Origin: Kutzneria buriramensis
GTDB lineage: Bacteria; Actinomycetota; Actinomycetes; Mycobacteriales; Pseudonocardiaceae
Direction of reading: 5' to 3'
Length of the DNA: 64,000 nt
NCBI RefSeq assembly: GCF_043575855.1
Contig: NZ_CP144375.1
Location: 124,001-188,000 of the forward strand
Part shown: positions 41,385 through 49,704 of the stretch, piece by piece
Layout: each line of letters starts with the position of its first letter
Numbering within the stretch: the stretch's first letter is position 1
Position numbers and translations under genes: made by a program
Notes under the pieces: model-generated
What the model saw: only the letters and a program-made list of their open reading frames with translations
The model's database searches: none
Told to the model about the DNA's origin: nothing

Positions 41385-41867
41385 ATGACCACGACAGCCG
41401 CCACCGACCAGGAGTGGCTCGACGAGGCCGTCCGGCTGGCTGCCGCGAACGTCGCGACCGGCGGCGGGCCCTTCGGCGCCGTCGTCGTGCGCGGCGACGA
41501 GCTGATCGCCACCGGCGTCAACCGGGTCGTGCCGACGCTGGACCCGACCGCCCACGCCGAGGTGGTGGCGATTCGCGAGGCATGCCAACGGGTCGGCGAC
41601 TTCCGGCTCACCGGCTGCGTGCTGTTCTCCTCGTGCGAGCCGTGCCCGCTGTGCCTGTCGGCCTCCCTGTGGGCCCGGCTGGACCGGGTCGTCTTCGCGG
41701 CCGACCGCGACGACGCCGCCGCGGCCGGCTTCGACGACCGCGCCTTCTACGACCTGTTCGAGCAGCAGCGGGCAACCTGGCCCGTCCCCGTGCTGCAAGT
41801 GTCCACCGCGGACCACAACACCCCGTTCTCCGCGTGGCTTTCCCGCACCGACCGCGTCGAGTACTGA
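41385..41867 (+). CDS. Guanine deaminase-like nucleoside deaminase
   Basis: A 160-residue cytidine-deaminase-fold enzyme. Zinc is bound by HAEVVAI and PCPLC, in the order H-A-E ... P-C-x-x-C expected for the small bacterial guanine deaminases. It starts 12 bp after the molybdenum subunit gene, with AGGAG in the gap, and so belongs to the same operon. It would turn guanine into xanthine for the dehydrogenase. CMP/tRNA-adenosine deaminases share the fold; the operon context and the N-terminal GGGPFGAVVVR favour guanine. Confidence 0.88.
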   Translation: MTTTAATDQEWLDEAVRLAAANVATGGGPFGAVVVRGDELIATGVNRVVPTLDPTAHAEVVAIREACQRVGDFRLTGCVLFSSCEPCPLCLSASLWARLDRVVFAADRDDAAAAGFDDRAFYDLFEQQRATWPVPVLQVSTADHNTPFSAWLSRTDRVEY

Positions 41868-41918
41868 CCCTCGCCGCGTGTGCTGACCGGAGCACCACCG
41901 CTTAAACGTTCGTGGATT

Positions 41919-41941
41919 CAGGCCATCAGTCCGATGGCCTG
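41919..41941 (+). promoter_or_regulatory. Leader hairpin between guanine deaminase and permease
   Basis: A 9-bp stem CAGGCCATC / GATGGCCTG with a 5-base loop, 33 bp before the permease start. No T-run follows, so it may be a pausing or mRNA-processing structure rather than a full terminator. I see no purine riboswitch core. Confidence 0.4.
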
Positions 41942-41973
41942 GTTCCGCGCGCCCACCGGCATGGGAGTACGTC

Positions 41974-43398
41974 ATGACCCAGTTGCGCGACCGCCGCCCC
42001 ACAACTGCCCTGTTGGAACGACGTTTCCGCTTGGCCGAGCGCGGCACCACCCTCGGGCGGGAAGTCCGAGGCGGCGTCACCACATTCGTCGCGATGGCCT
42101 ACATCGTGTTGCTCAACCCCCTGATACTGGGCGCTTCGGCCGACATCACCGGCGCGCGCCTGACCATTCCCGAGGTCACCACCGCGACGGCGCTGGCCGC
42201 CGGCGTGATGACCGTCCTCATGGGACTGGTCGGCAACGCTCCCCTCGCGCTGGCCGCCGGTCTGGGCGTGAACGGCATCGTCGCCTTCCAGCTGGCCCCG
42301 ACCATGACCTGGGCGCAGGCGTTCGGACTCGTCGTGCTGGAAGGGGTCTGCATCGTCGTGCTGGCCGTGTCCGGCATCCGGGAACGCATCATGAACGCGA
42401 TCCCGGCGGCGCTGAAGACCGCCATCTCGGTCGGCATCGGCCTCTACATCGCGCTGGTCGGCCTGGTCAGCGCCGGATTCGTGACCAGGACACCGGATTC
42501 CGCGCACTCCACGGTGCCGGTGCGGATGGGCGACGGCGGCCACCTCGTCGGCTGGCCGATGGTGGTGTTCGCGGTCGGCCTGCTGCTGATGATCGTGCTG
42601 ATGGCCCGGGCGGTGCCCGGCGCGGTGCTGATCAGCATCGTCGTCGCCACGCTCATCGCGGTGATCGCCAACGCGCTGTGGCCGGGCGCGAGCTGGGGCC
42701 TGGTCACCCCGAAGCTGCCCACCCACCTGGTCGCCGCGCCCGACTTCGCCCTGTTCGGACACGTCGACCTGTTCGGCGGCTTCGCCAGCGCCGGCGCGAT
42801 CACCGCCACGGTGTTCCTGTTCACGCTGGTGCTGAGCGGATTCTTCGACGCGATGGGCACGATCACCAGCGTCTGCCACGAGGCCGGCATGACCACGAAG
42901 GACGGCAAGGTCGCCGGCATGGGCAAGATCCTGCTGGTGGACGGCGTCGGCGCGATCGTCGGCGGCGGCACGGGTTCCGCGCCGAACACGGTGTTCCTGG
43001 AGTCGGCGGCCGGCGTCGGCGAGGGCGCGCGCACCGGGCTGGCCAGCGTGGTCACCGGCGCGCTGCTCGGCGCGACCATGCTCGTCACGCCGATCGCCGG
43101 CATCGTGCCGGCGCAGGCAGCCGCGCCCGCGCTGGTGGTGATCGGCGGCATCATGATGGCCCAGTGTCGCCGGATCCCGTTCCAGGACAGCGACTTCACC
43201 ATCCCGGTGTTCCTCACGATGGCGATCGTGCCGTTCACGTACTCGATCACCAACGGGGTCGGCGCGGGCGTGGTCAGCTACGTGGTGGTGAAGCTGGGCA
43301 AGGGCCAGTGGCGCGAGGTGCACTGGCTGGTTGCGGTCATCGCGGCGATCTTCGTCGCCTACTTCGGCATTGCCGGGATCGAGGCGCTGGCCCGATGA
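41974..43398 (+). CDS. AzgA-type NCS2 purine permease
   Basis: A 474-residue inner-membrane transporter with about 13 hydrophobic segments. Motifs of the AzgA branch are GVTTFVAMAYIVLLNP, GLGVNGIVAFQLAP, FFDAMGTITSVC and the signature GGGTGSAPNTVFLESAAGVGEG. It imports adenine, guanine or hypoxanthine by proton symport in known members. The ATG 41974 has GGGAG 7 bases before. Its place between the purine deaminase and XdhC makes it the uptake step of the pathway. Confidence 0.93.
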   Translation: MTQLRDRRPTTALLERRFRLAERGTTLGREVRGGVTTFVAMAYIVLLNPLILGASADITGARLTIPEVTTATALAAGVMTVLMGLVGNAPLALAAGLGVNGIVAFQLAPTMTWAQAFGLVVLEGVCIVVLAVSGIRERIMNAIPAALKTAISVGIGLYIALVGLVSAGFVTRTPDSAHSTVPVRMGDGGHLVGWPMVVFAVGLLLMIVLMARAVPGAVLISIVVATLIAVIANALWPGASWGLVTPKLPTHLVAAPDFALFGHVDLFGGFASAGAITATVFLFTLVLSGFFDAMGTITSVCHEAGMTTKDGKVAGMGKILLVDGVGAIVGGGTGSAPNTVFLESAAGVGEGARTGLASVVTGALLGATMLVTPIAGIVPAQAAAPALVVIGGIMMAQCRRIPFQDSDFTIPVFLTMAIVPFTYSITNGVGAGVVSYVVVKLGKGQWREVHWLVAVIAAIFVAYFGIAGIEALAR

Positions 43399-43411
43399 GG
43401 TACCTAACCAC

Positions 43412-44479
43412 ATGAGAGAAATAGCAGCGGCGCTGCGCGGGCAGCGGTTCGCCGTCGCCAGCGTGGTCGACGTCAGCGGCAGCGCGCCGCGGGGCCTGGG
43501 CTCCGCGCTCGCGGTGACCGACGATGGCGAGGCGTTCGGCAGCGTCTCCGGCGGGTGCGTGGAGGGAGCCGTCTACGAGCTGGCGCGGGAGGCGCTGACG
43601 ACAGGATTGCCACAGCGGCAACGTTTCGGCTACTCCGACGACGACGCGTTCGCCGTCGGCCTGACGTGCGGCGGCGTGCTGGAGGTGTTCGTGCAGCCGA
43701 GCACCCCGGCGATCGCCGCCGCCCTGGCGGCCGATCCCGAGCCGGTCGTGCTGGCCCGGGTGATCGGCGGCCCGGAGTCGTTGCTGGGCAAGGGCATGGC
43801 CGTCTTCGGGGATCGGGTCGTCGGCGACCCGATCGTCGACCCCGACCTCGTGCGCCACGCCACCGCGACCGGCCGCCAGTCGTACCGGAATCTGGAACTG
43901 TTCATAGAACCGTGGTCTCCGCCGCCACGCATGCTGGTTTTCGGGGCCATCGACTACGCGGCCGCCCTGGTGGGCATGGGGAAGTTCCTCGGCTACCGCG
44001 TGACGGTATGCGACGCGCGGCCGGTGTTCGCCACCACCGCGCGCTTCCCGGACGCCGACGAGGTCGTCGTGGACTGGCCGCACCGCTACCTCGCCGGCAC
44101 GCCCACCGATCATCGGACGATCGTCTGCGTGCTCACCCACGACGAGAAGTTCGACGTGCCGCTGCTGGCCGACGCCCTGCGCCGGCCGCTGGCGTTCGTC
44201 GGCGCGCTGGGTTCCCGTCGCACCAACGCGCAGCGCCTGTCACGGCTGCGTGACATCGGGCTGACCGAGCGTGAGCTGTCCTCGCTTCGGGCTCCGATCG
44301 GGCTGGATCTGGGGGCCAGCACGCCGGAGGAGACGGCGGTGTCCATCGCCGCGGAGATCGTCGCGTTGCGCCGCAGCGGCACCGGATTGGCGCTCACGGG
44401 AGGTTCCGGCCCCATCCATGCGAACGGCCCCCGCCCCGGTGGGGACGAGGGCCGCGCGGTGTTCGCTGTCAGTTGTTGA
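43412..44479 (+). CDS. XdhC-family molybdenum cofactor insertion/sulfuration protein
   Basis: A 355-residue XdhC/CoxI protein. The N-terminal domain has VVDVSGSAPRGLGSAL and SVSGGCVEGAV. The C-terminal Rossmann domain has VFGAIDYAAALVGMGKFLGYRVTVCDARPVFA, followed by VGALGSRRTNAQRLSRL. In relatives it binds Moco, helps its sulfuration and inserts it into xanthine dehydrogenase. It starts 13 bp after the permease. The last 20 residues (GPRPGGDEGRA...) are encoded by a hairpin that is probably a terminator, so the tail may not be functional. Confidence 0.9.
   Translation: MREIAAALRGQRFAVASVVDVSGSAPRGLGSALAVTDDGEAFGSVSGGCVEGAVYELAREALTTGLPQRQRFGYSDDDAFAVGLTCGGVLEVFVQPSTPAIAAALAADPEPVVLARVIGGPESLLGKGMAVFGDRVVGDPIVDPDLVRHATATGRQSYRNLELFIEPWSPPPRMLVFGAIDYAAALVGMGKFLGYRVTVCDARPVFATTARFPDADEVVVDWPHRYLAGTPTDHRTIVCVLTHDEKFDVPLLADALRRPLAFVGALGSRRTNAQRLSRLRDIGLTERELSSLRAPIGLDLGASTPEETAVSIAAEIVALRRSGTGLALTGGSGPIHANGPRPGGDEGRAVFAVSC
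44425..44454. terminator. Terminator inside the end of xdhC
   Basis: CGGCCC / GGGCCG outer stem with CCCC/GGGG inside. It serves the purine operon and, on the other strand, lies just beyond the stop of the sugar-binding lipoprotein gene. Confidence 0.55.
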
Positions 44480-45608
44480 CGGGGATTCCCGCCGCCTGGC
44501 AGGCGCCGACCATGTCACCGGCGCACAGGTCGCTCGTCTTGACGACGCCCTTGGCCACCAGGCCCTGCACGTCGTTGCGGCCGATCGACTGTGGTCCGAG
44601 GAGGACGGACTTGACGTCGCGCCCCTTGCCGTCGGGGCCGCCCTTCGGGTCCTGGGTGTTGCCCGTGGCGAGGTCGTCGGCGTCGCCGTGCCGGCCGGTC
44701 GCCAACGCGATGGCCAGCCGCGAGGCCGCCTCCGCCTCGATGTCGATCGGCTTGTACACGGTCATGCACTGGGTGCTCTTCAGCACCGCCTTCAGACCGT
44801 CGAGGGTGGCGTCCTGGCCGGTGACCGGCACGTTGGACAGGCCGCGGGCCTTCAGCACTGCCTCGATGCTCTGGGCCATGCCGTCGTTGGCGGCGAGCAC
44901 GCCGTCCACGTGGCCGCCATTCGCGTCGAGCAGGCTGGTGAAGGTGGTGGCGGCCAGGTCGGGCGACCAGTTGTCGATGGACTTGCTCGCGACCAGTCGC
45001 ATGTTCCCCGAGTCGTAATGGGCCTTCATGACGGTCTCTTGGCCCTTGTGGAACTGGGTCGCGTTGTTGTCCGTGGACGCGCCCTCGATCTCGATGATCT
45101 GCGCGCCGTTGACCTTGGTGCCGAGGCACCCCAACAGGCCGTCGGCCTGGAGCTGGCCGACCGCGGGGTTGTCGAAGGAGACGTAGTACTCCGCGGTGCC
45201 GCCGAGGCTGATCCGGTCGTAGTCGATGACCGGGATGTGCGCGGCGGCCGCCTTCTTCTCCACGACGGCGCCGCCGTCCGTGGACAGCGGAGTGATCATG
45301 AGCACGTTCACGTGCTGGGCGATCATCTGGTCGGCCAGCGACGCGAACCGCTTCTCGTCGCCCTGCGCGTTCTCGACGATCGGGTCGATGCCCGCGAAAC
45401 TGAGCTGGGATGTGAGCAGTGGCTTGTCCGAGTCCTCCCAACGGGCTGAGGTGGTCTTGTCCGGCAGGATCACGCCCACCTTGGGTTTGGTGTGTGTCGC
45501 GGTTCCGTTGGCGGCGCTGTTGGAAGCAGTTCCGCAGGCGGAGGAGGCGACAAGCACGAGTGCACACCCGGCTACGGCGACGACGGTCCGCATCCGCATT
45601 GCCTCCAC
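44469..45608 (-). CDS. Sugar ABC transporter substrate-binding lipoprotein (XylF-like)
   Basis: A 379-residue periplasmic-binding-protein type 1 protein. The N-terminus is a lipoprotein signal with lipobox LVASSAC, so it is anchored outside the membrane. The mature part (VGVILPDKTTSARWEDSD, AANDGMAQ, TGQDATLDGLKAV, QCMTVYKPI) resembles xylose/ribose-binding proteins. No permease or ATPase genes are next to it, which is unusual. It may feed a transporter encoded elsewhere or act as a sensor. The start is given at ATG 45608; ATG 45599 and 45593 are alternatives. Its stop overlaps xdhC by 11 bp. Confidence 0.88.
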   Translation of the reverse strand: MEAMRMRTVVAVAGCALVLVASSACGTASNSAANGTATHTKPKVGVILPDKTTSARWEDSDKPLLTSQLSFAGIDPIVENAQGDEKRFASLADQMIAQHVNVLMITPLSTDGGAVVEKKAAAAHIPVIDYDRISLGGTAEYYVSFDNPAVGQLQADGLLGCLGTKVNGAQIIEIEGASTDNNATQFHKGQETVMKAHYDSGNMRLVASKSIDNWSPDLAATTFTSLLDANGGHVDGVLAANDGMAQSIEAVLKARGLSNVPVTGQDATLDGLKAVLKSTQCMTVYKPIDIEAEAASRLAIALATGRHGDADDLATGNTQDPKGGPDGKGRDVKSVLLGPQSIGRNDVQGLVAKGVVKTSDLCAGDMVGACQAAGIPVNN

Positions 45609-45655
45609 TACGCTTGGCTGAGATGCGGTAGTTCACCGCGTGAGCGGCACACGAG

Positions 45656-47026
45656 TCAAGCTGGCTGTCGCCGGGAAACAATTGCCAGTCCGAGCGCGGC
45701 GACAAGTAACACGATCATGGCCGCGACCGGGCCGACACCGTGCAGCGCAAGCGTCACCGACGCGACACCGAGCGTGGTGCCCAGGCCCCGCGCCATGTTG
45801 ACCAGACCGCCGCCGACGCCCGAGCAGGCCGCCGGGATCGCTCCCATCACGGTGGCGTTGTTCGCGGGCGTGAACAGGCCCAGCCCGATCCCCAGGCCGG
45901 CCAACGAGATCGACAGCACCGGATCCGTCAATGGCAGCAGACACAACGGGATCAGCGCGGCCACACAGAGCAGGCCGCCGGCCAGCGCGCCGAATCGATC
46001 AGATTTGGTCCGATCCGGCCAGCGGCTGCCCCCGAACGTCGCAGCCAGCGCGAAGCCGGCCGGCAGGCTGGTGAGCACGAATCCCGCCCGCACAACGGAA
46101 CCCCCGAGTACCGGTACGAGCACGAGCGGGCCGAAGAGCACCAGATATCCGAGCATCGCGGCGACCAGACCACTTGCGATCACCCGGTCCCGCAACAAAT
46201 TCAGATCGATCATCGGTTCGGGGGCCGTCCGCTGCCGGAGAACGAATCCGACGCCGGCCGCCACCGCCACGAAGAAAAGGGTTACTACGGCCCACCATGG
46301 GATGTCCAAACCGGACAGAGCGGATAGGGCGAGCAACAGTGCGGTCGAAGAACTGCCCAAAAGTGCCACGCCCGGCCAGTCGACCGTACGCAATTCGGTC
46401 CGCTGACGGGTGCGCGGCAACAAATACCGGCCGGCCGCGATGGCCGACAGTCCGATCGGGACGTTCACCCAGAACACCCACTGCCACCCCACGCCGGCCA
46501 CCAGCACGCCGCCCAGCGTCGGCCCGAGCGCGAGCCCGATCGCCTGCGCCGCCGCCTGCACCCCGAGCGCCGCGCGCAGCGACCGCCGCGGCGAGCTCGT
46601 CGTCACGAGGGCGACGCTGTTGGCCTGGAGCATGGCGGCGCCGACGGCCTGCACCACCCGCAGGCCGACCAGCAGCGGCAGCGAGTCGGCGAAGCCGCAG
46701 GCGGCCGACGCCACCGTGAAGACGCCGAAGCCGTAGAGGTAGACGAGTTTGCGGCCGACCGAGTCGGCGAGCCGACCGACCGGCACCAGCAGGGCGACCA
46801 GGGTGAGCAGGTAGCTCAGCGACACCCACTGCACGCCGGCCAGCGACGCGTCGAACTGCCTGCTCAGGGCCGGGAACGTCAGGGTCACGATGCTGGCGTC
46901 GAGCTGCCCCATGAACGCGCCGAGGCAGACGGCGGCGACGGCCAGCCAGTGCGCGTGCGGCCAGCGGGCGACGACCCGGGGACGGGCCGGTTCGACGCCG
47001 AGACGGCGCAGCAGCACGGTGTCCAC
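45656..47026 (-). CDS. MFS drug transporter, DHA2-like
   Basis: A 456-residue efflux transporter with about 13-14 hydrophobic segments. The first segment contains GAFMGQLDASIVTLTFPAL, and the loop 2-3 motif A GRLADSVGRK is present, as in QacA/EmrB-type proton antiporters. The start is GTG 47026, 6 bases after a TAAAGT hexamer and 14 bp from a perfect operator; no ribosome site is seen, which fits a leaderless transcript. It is divergent from a MarR gene whose operator overlaps both promoters. Probably it exports a toxic compound sensed by that regulator. Confidence 0.9.
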   Translation of the reverse strand: MDTVLLRRLGVEPARPRVVARWPHAHWLAVAAVCLGAFMGQLDASIVTLTFPALSRQFDASLAGVQWVSLSYLLTLVALLVPVGRLADSVGRKLVYLYGFGVFTVASAACGFADSLPLLVGLRVVQAVGAAMLQANSVALVTTSSPRRSLRAALGVQAAAQAIGLALGPTLGGVLVAGVGWQWVFWVNVPIGLSAIAAGRYLLPRTRQRTELRTVDWPGVALLGSSSTALLLALSALSGLDIPWWAVVTLFFVAVAAGVGFVLRQRTAPEPMIDLNLLRDRVIASGLVAAMLGYLVLFGPLVLVPVLGGSVVRAGFVLTSLPAGFALAATFGGSRWPDRTKSDRFGALAGGLLCVAALIPLCLLPLTDPVLSISLAGLGIGLGLFTPANNATVMGAIPAACSGVGGGLVNMARGLGTTLGVASVTLALHGVGPVAAMIVLLVAALGLAIVSRRQPA

Positions 47027-47032
47027 ACGCCA

Positions 47033-47038
47033 ACTTTA
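47033..47038 (-). promoter_or_regulatory. -10 element of the MFS gene promoter
   Basis: TAAAGT on the minus strand, exactly six bases before GTG 47026. It abuts the MarR operator, so binding would block it. Confidence 0.5.
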
Positions 47039-47040
47039 TC

Positions 47041-47067
47041 TCGGTCACCGACATAATCGGTGACCGA
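47041..47067. promoter_or_regulatory. MarR operator between divergent MFS and MarR genes
   Basis: A perfect inverted repeat with 11-bp arms TCGGTCACCGA and TCGGTGACCGA and a 5-base centre. It covers the -35 regions of both divergent genes. Confidence 0.75.
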
Positions 47068-47094
47068 CAAGTATGGCGGTCATCACCACCTGGC

Positions 47095-47100
47095 TACGCT
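47095..47100 (+). promoter_or_regulatory. -10 element of the marR promoter
   Basis: TACGCT, six bases before ATG 47107, giving a leaderless transcript. Confidence 0.45.
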
Positions 47101-47106
47101 TAGGGG

Positions 47107-47580
47107 ATGTCGCAGGTCACGCCCGAGCACGACGCCCCGTCGAGCGTCAACGACGCCCGCACCCTCACCGAGGTGGTCACGAGATTGCGCCGTGCCCTGC
47201 GCACCAGCATCCGGACCGACTACCCCTGGGAAGCGCTGCCGATGGCCCAGGTCGAGCTGCTGATGGCGCTGGCCGACCACGCCCCGGCCAAGATCGGCCA
47301 GCTGGCCTCGCTGCAGCGGCTCGCGCCCAATACCGTCAGCGGGCTGGTCCAGCAGCTGGTCGAGGGCGGCCTGGCCGTCCGCGACAGCGACCCGTCCGAC
47401 CGCCGGGTGGCCCGGGTGTCGCTCACCGACGCCGGCCGGCAGCAGCTGTCCGAGTGGCAGCAGGCGCACGAGCGCCGCATCTCCGCCGCGCTGGACAAGC
47501 TCCCGCCGCAGGCCCGGGCGGCCGTCGCCGACGCGCTGCCGGCGCTGAACCTGCTCGTCGACCACCTCGTCACGCCCTGA
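47107..47580 (+). CDS. MarR-family regulator
   Basis: A 157-residue winged-helix repressor. The recognition region is AKIGQLASLQRLAPNTVSGL, followed by LVEGGLAVRDSDPSDRR and RVSLTDAGRQQL, the usual MarR wing. It is divergent from an MFS exporter and shares with it a perfect 11-5-11 operator. The likely role is repression of both genes until a drug or phenolic ligand releases it. ATG 47107 is 6 bases after TACGCT, so the message may be leaderless. The ligand is not predictable. Confidence 0.92.
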   Translation: MSQVTPEHDAPSSVNDARTLTEVVTRLRRALRTSIRTDYPWEALPMAQVELLMALADHAPAKIGQLASLQRLAPNTVSGLVQQLVEGGLAVRDSDPSDRRVARVSLTDAGRQQLSEWQQAHERRISAALDKLPPQARAAVADALPALNLLVDHLVTP

Positions 47581-47647
47581 CCCGAACCGAGCCGCCGGTC
47601 GCGCGCGAACACGTGCCGTGACGGTTGTCGTGCAGAAGGACTCCCCA

Positions 47648-48925
47648 GTGAGCGTCGCCCAGACCCTGGCCGCCCTGGTGCGGCGGTTCCTCGGCGTGGA
47701 CCTGCCCGTGGGGCTGCGGGCGTGGGACGGCAGCGTGGCCGGCCCCGCCGGCGCGCCGATGGTGGTGATCAGGTCGCGGCGGGCGCTGCGGCGCCTGCTG
47801 TGGGACCCCAACGAACTGGGACTGGCCCGCGCATTCGTCGCCGGCGACATCGACGTCGAGGGCGATCTGAAGGAGGGCCTGGCCCGGTTCTGGGGCCTCG
47901 CCCGCCGCGAGAACCTCGGCAAGGTGAAACTGACCGCCGCCGACCGGCTGCATGCCGTCGGCCAGGCCCTGAAGCTGGGCGTGATCGGTCCCCGGCCGGA
48001 GCCGCCGCCCGAGGAGGCGCGGCTGTCCGGGGCCGAGCACACCAAGTCCCGGGACCGGGACGCCATCGCCCACCACTACGACCTGTCCAACGACTTCTAC
48101 CGGACCCTGCTCGACCCGAACATGGCGTATTCCTGCGGGTACTGGACGTCGGACGCGCCGGACTACACCGTCGAGGACGCGCAGCGGGACAAGCTGGATC
48201 TCATCTGCCGGAAGCTCGACCTCAAACCCGGCATGCGGCTGCTGGACGTCGGCTGCGGCTGGGGCTCGCTGATCCTGCACGCCGCCACGCACTACGGGGT
48301 GCACGCGACCGGCGTGACGCTGGCGGCGCAGCAGCGCCAGTTCATCGAGCAGCGGATCGCCGAACGCGGCCTCACCGAACTGGTCGAAGTCCGGCTTCAG
48401 GACTACCGCGAGATTCCCGACGCCGGTTTCGACGCCATCGGGACCGTCGAGATGGGCGAACACGTCGGCCTCGGCAACTACCCGACGTACGCGGCACAGC
48501 TGTTCCGCCTGCTCAAGCCCGAGGGCCGGCTGCTGCTCCAGCAGATGTCCCGGGTGGCGACCGCGCCGAAGGCGTCCGGCGGCGGCGCGTTCATCGAGCG
48601 CTACGTGGCCCCCGACATGCACATGCGGCCGGTCGGCGAGACCATCGCCATGCTGGAGCGGGCCGGCCTGGAGGTTCGGGACGTGCAGGCGATGCGCGAG
48701 CACTACGTCTGGACCGTCGACGCCTGGGCGCGGACCCTGGAGGAAAGCGCGGCCGAGCTGACCGCGCTGGTCGGCGAGGGGCAACTCCGGGTGTGGCGGC
48801 TGTACCTCGCCGGCGGCTCGCTGGCGTTCCAGGAGAACCGCATGGGCGTGGACCAGATCCTCGCCGTGCGGCCAACGGTGTCCGGCGCGAGCGGGATGCC
48901 CCGGACCCGGGAGGTCCCCGCGTGA
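47648..48925 (+). CDS. Cyclopropane-fatty-acyl-phospholipid synthase-like methyltransferase
   Basis: A 425-residue SAM-dependent enzyme of the CFA synthase family. The SAM site is LDVGCGWGSLILHAA, preceded by AHHYDLSNDFYRTLLDPNMAYSC, a signature of lipid methylases, and followed by GTVEMGEHVGLGNYPTY. It adds a methylene or methyl group to unsaturated fatty acids in phospholipids. GTG 47648 has AAGGA 7 bases before; the GTG at 47618 would add ten residues. The stop overlaps the DUF1295 gene (GTGA). The exact lipid product, cyclopropane or 10-methyl, is open. Confidence 0.9.
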   Translation: MSVAQTLAALVRRFLGVDLPVGLRAWDGSVAGPAGAPMVVIRSRRALRRLLWDPNELGLARAFVAGDIDVEGDLKEGLARFWGLARRENLGKVKLTAADRLHAVGQALKLGVIGPRPEPPPEEARLSGAEHTKSRDRDAIAHHYDLSNDFYRTLLDPNMAYSCGYWTSDAPDYTVEDAQRDKLDLICRKLDLKPGMRLLDVGCGWGSLILHAATHYGVHATGVTLAAQQRQFIEQRIAERGLTELVEVRLQDYREIPDAGFDAIGTVEMGEHVGLGNYPTYAAQLFRLLKPEGRLLLQQMSRVATAPKASGGGAFIERYVAPDMHMRPVGETIAMLERAGLEVRDVQAMREHYVWTVDAWARTLEESAAELTALVGEGQLRVWRLYLAGGSLAFQENRMGVDQILAVRPTVSGASGMPRTREVPA

Positions 48926-49704
48926 ACCTGGTCGGTCTGCTGGCCAACCTGGGCATCACCGCCGCCGCCGTGCTGGTGGTCATGCTCGTCGCGCTGGGCG
49001 TGGCCGTGGCGCGCGGCCGTCACGACGGCGTGGACACCGTGTGGGGCCTCGGCTTCGCGGTGATCGCCGTCGTGGGGCTTGTCGTGTCGGGCTCGGGCTG
49101 GCTGGTGACGGCGCTGACCGTGATCTGGGGCCTGCGGTTGGCGATCCACATCCAGCTCCGCAACGGCCGCCGTCCGGAGGACCCGCGCTACGTGGCGCTG
49201 ATGAAGAAGGCCACCGGCAACCCGCACCTGTACGCGTTCCGCAAGATCTACCTGGTCCAGGGCGTGATCATGTGGTTCGTGTCCTGGCCCGTGCAGGCGG
49301 CCCAGTACGAGACGGGCGGCGCCGGCCTCCTGACCTGGCTGGGCGCGGCGGTGTGGCTCGTGGGCATCGTGTTCGAGGCCGTCGGCGACTGGCAGCTGGC
49401 CCGGTTCAAGGCCGACCCGGCGAACCAGGGCCGGATCATGGACCGGGGCCTGTGGCGGTACACCCGGCACCCCAACTACTTCGGCGACGCCACCGTGTGG
49501 TGGGGTCTGTACTTGATCGCCTGCCAGCACTGGCTCGGCGCGCTGACGGTGCTCTCCCCGCTGGTCATGACCTTCTTCCTGACCAGGGGCACCGGCAAGG
49601 CGCTGACCGAGCGGGCGATGGGGGGCCGGCCCGGTTACGCCGAGTACGTGCGGCGGACCAGCGGCTTCCTCCCGTTGCCGCCGAAACCGGAAGGAACCCG
49701 ATGA
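48922..49704 (+). CDS. DUF1295 membrane protein (steroid-reductase-like)
   Basis: A 260-residue membrane protein with six or seven hydrophobic segments. It has the motif RGLWRYTRHPNYFGDATVWWG, shared with 3-oxo-5-alpha-steroid 4-dehydrogenases and isoprenylcysteine methyltransferases, which defines DUF1295. Genes of this family often accompany CFA synthase-like enzymes. By context it may reduce or modify the fatty acyl chain made by the upstream gene. GTG 48922 overlaps the upstream stop and its own stop overlaps the peroxiredoxin start, so this is a three-gene coupled unit. No activity is proven for the pair to my knowledge. Confidence 0.85.
   Translation: MNLVGLLANLGITAAAVLVVMLVALGVAVARGRHDGVDTVWGLGFAVIAVVGLVVSGSGWLVTALTVIWGLRLAIHIQLRNGRRPEDPRYVALMKKATGNPHLYAFRKIYLVQGVIMWFVSWPVQAAQYETGGAGLLTWLGAAVWLVGIVFEAVGDWQLARFKADPANQGRIMDRGLWRYTRHPNYFGDATVWWGLYLIACQHWLGALTVLSPLVMTFFLTRGTGKALTERAMGGRPGYAEYVRRTSGFLPLPPKPEGTR

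Noticed and set aside
41868..41973. Purine riboswitch before the permease
   Set aside because: Only a single 9-bp hairpin is visible; the three-way junction and loop sequences of purine aptamers are absent.
38145..42083. Very long open frame (1312 codons) on the minus strand opposite the purine genes
   Set aside because: It is the antisense of clearly conserved genes; open antisense frames are common at this G+C content and its sequence is low-complexity and Arg/His/Gly-rich.
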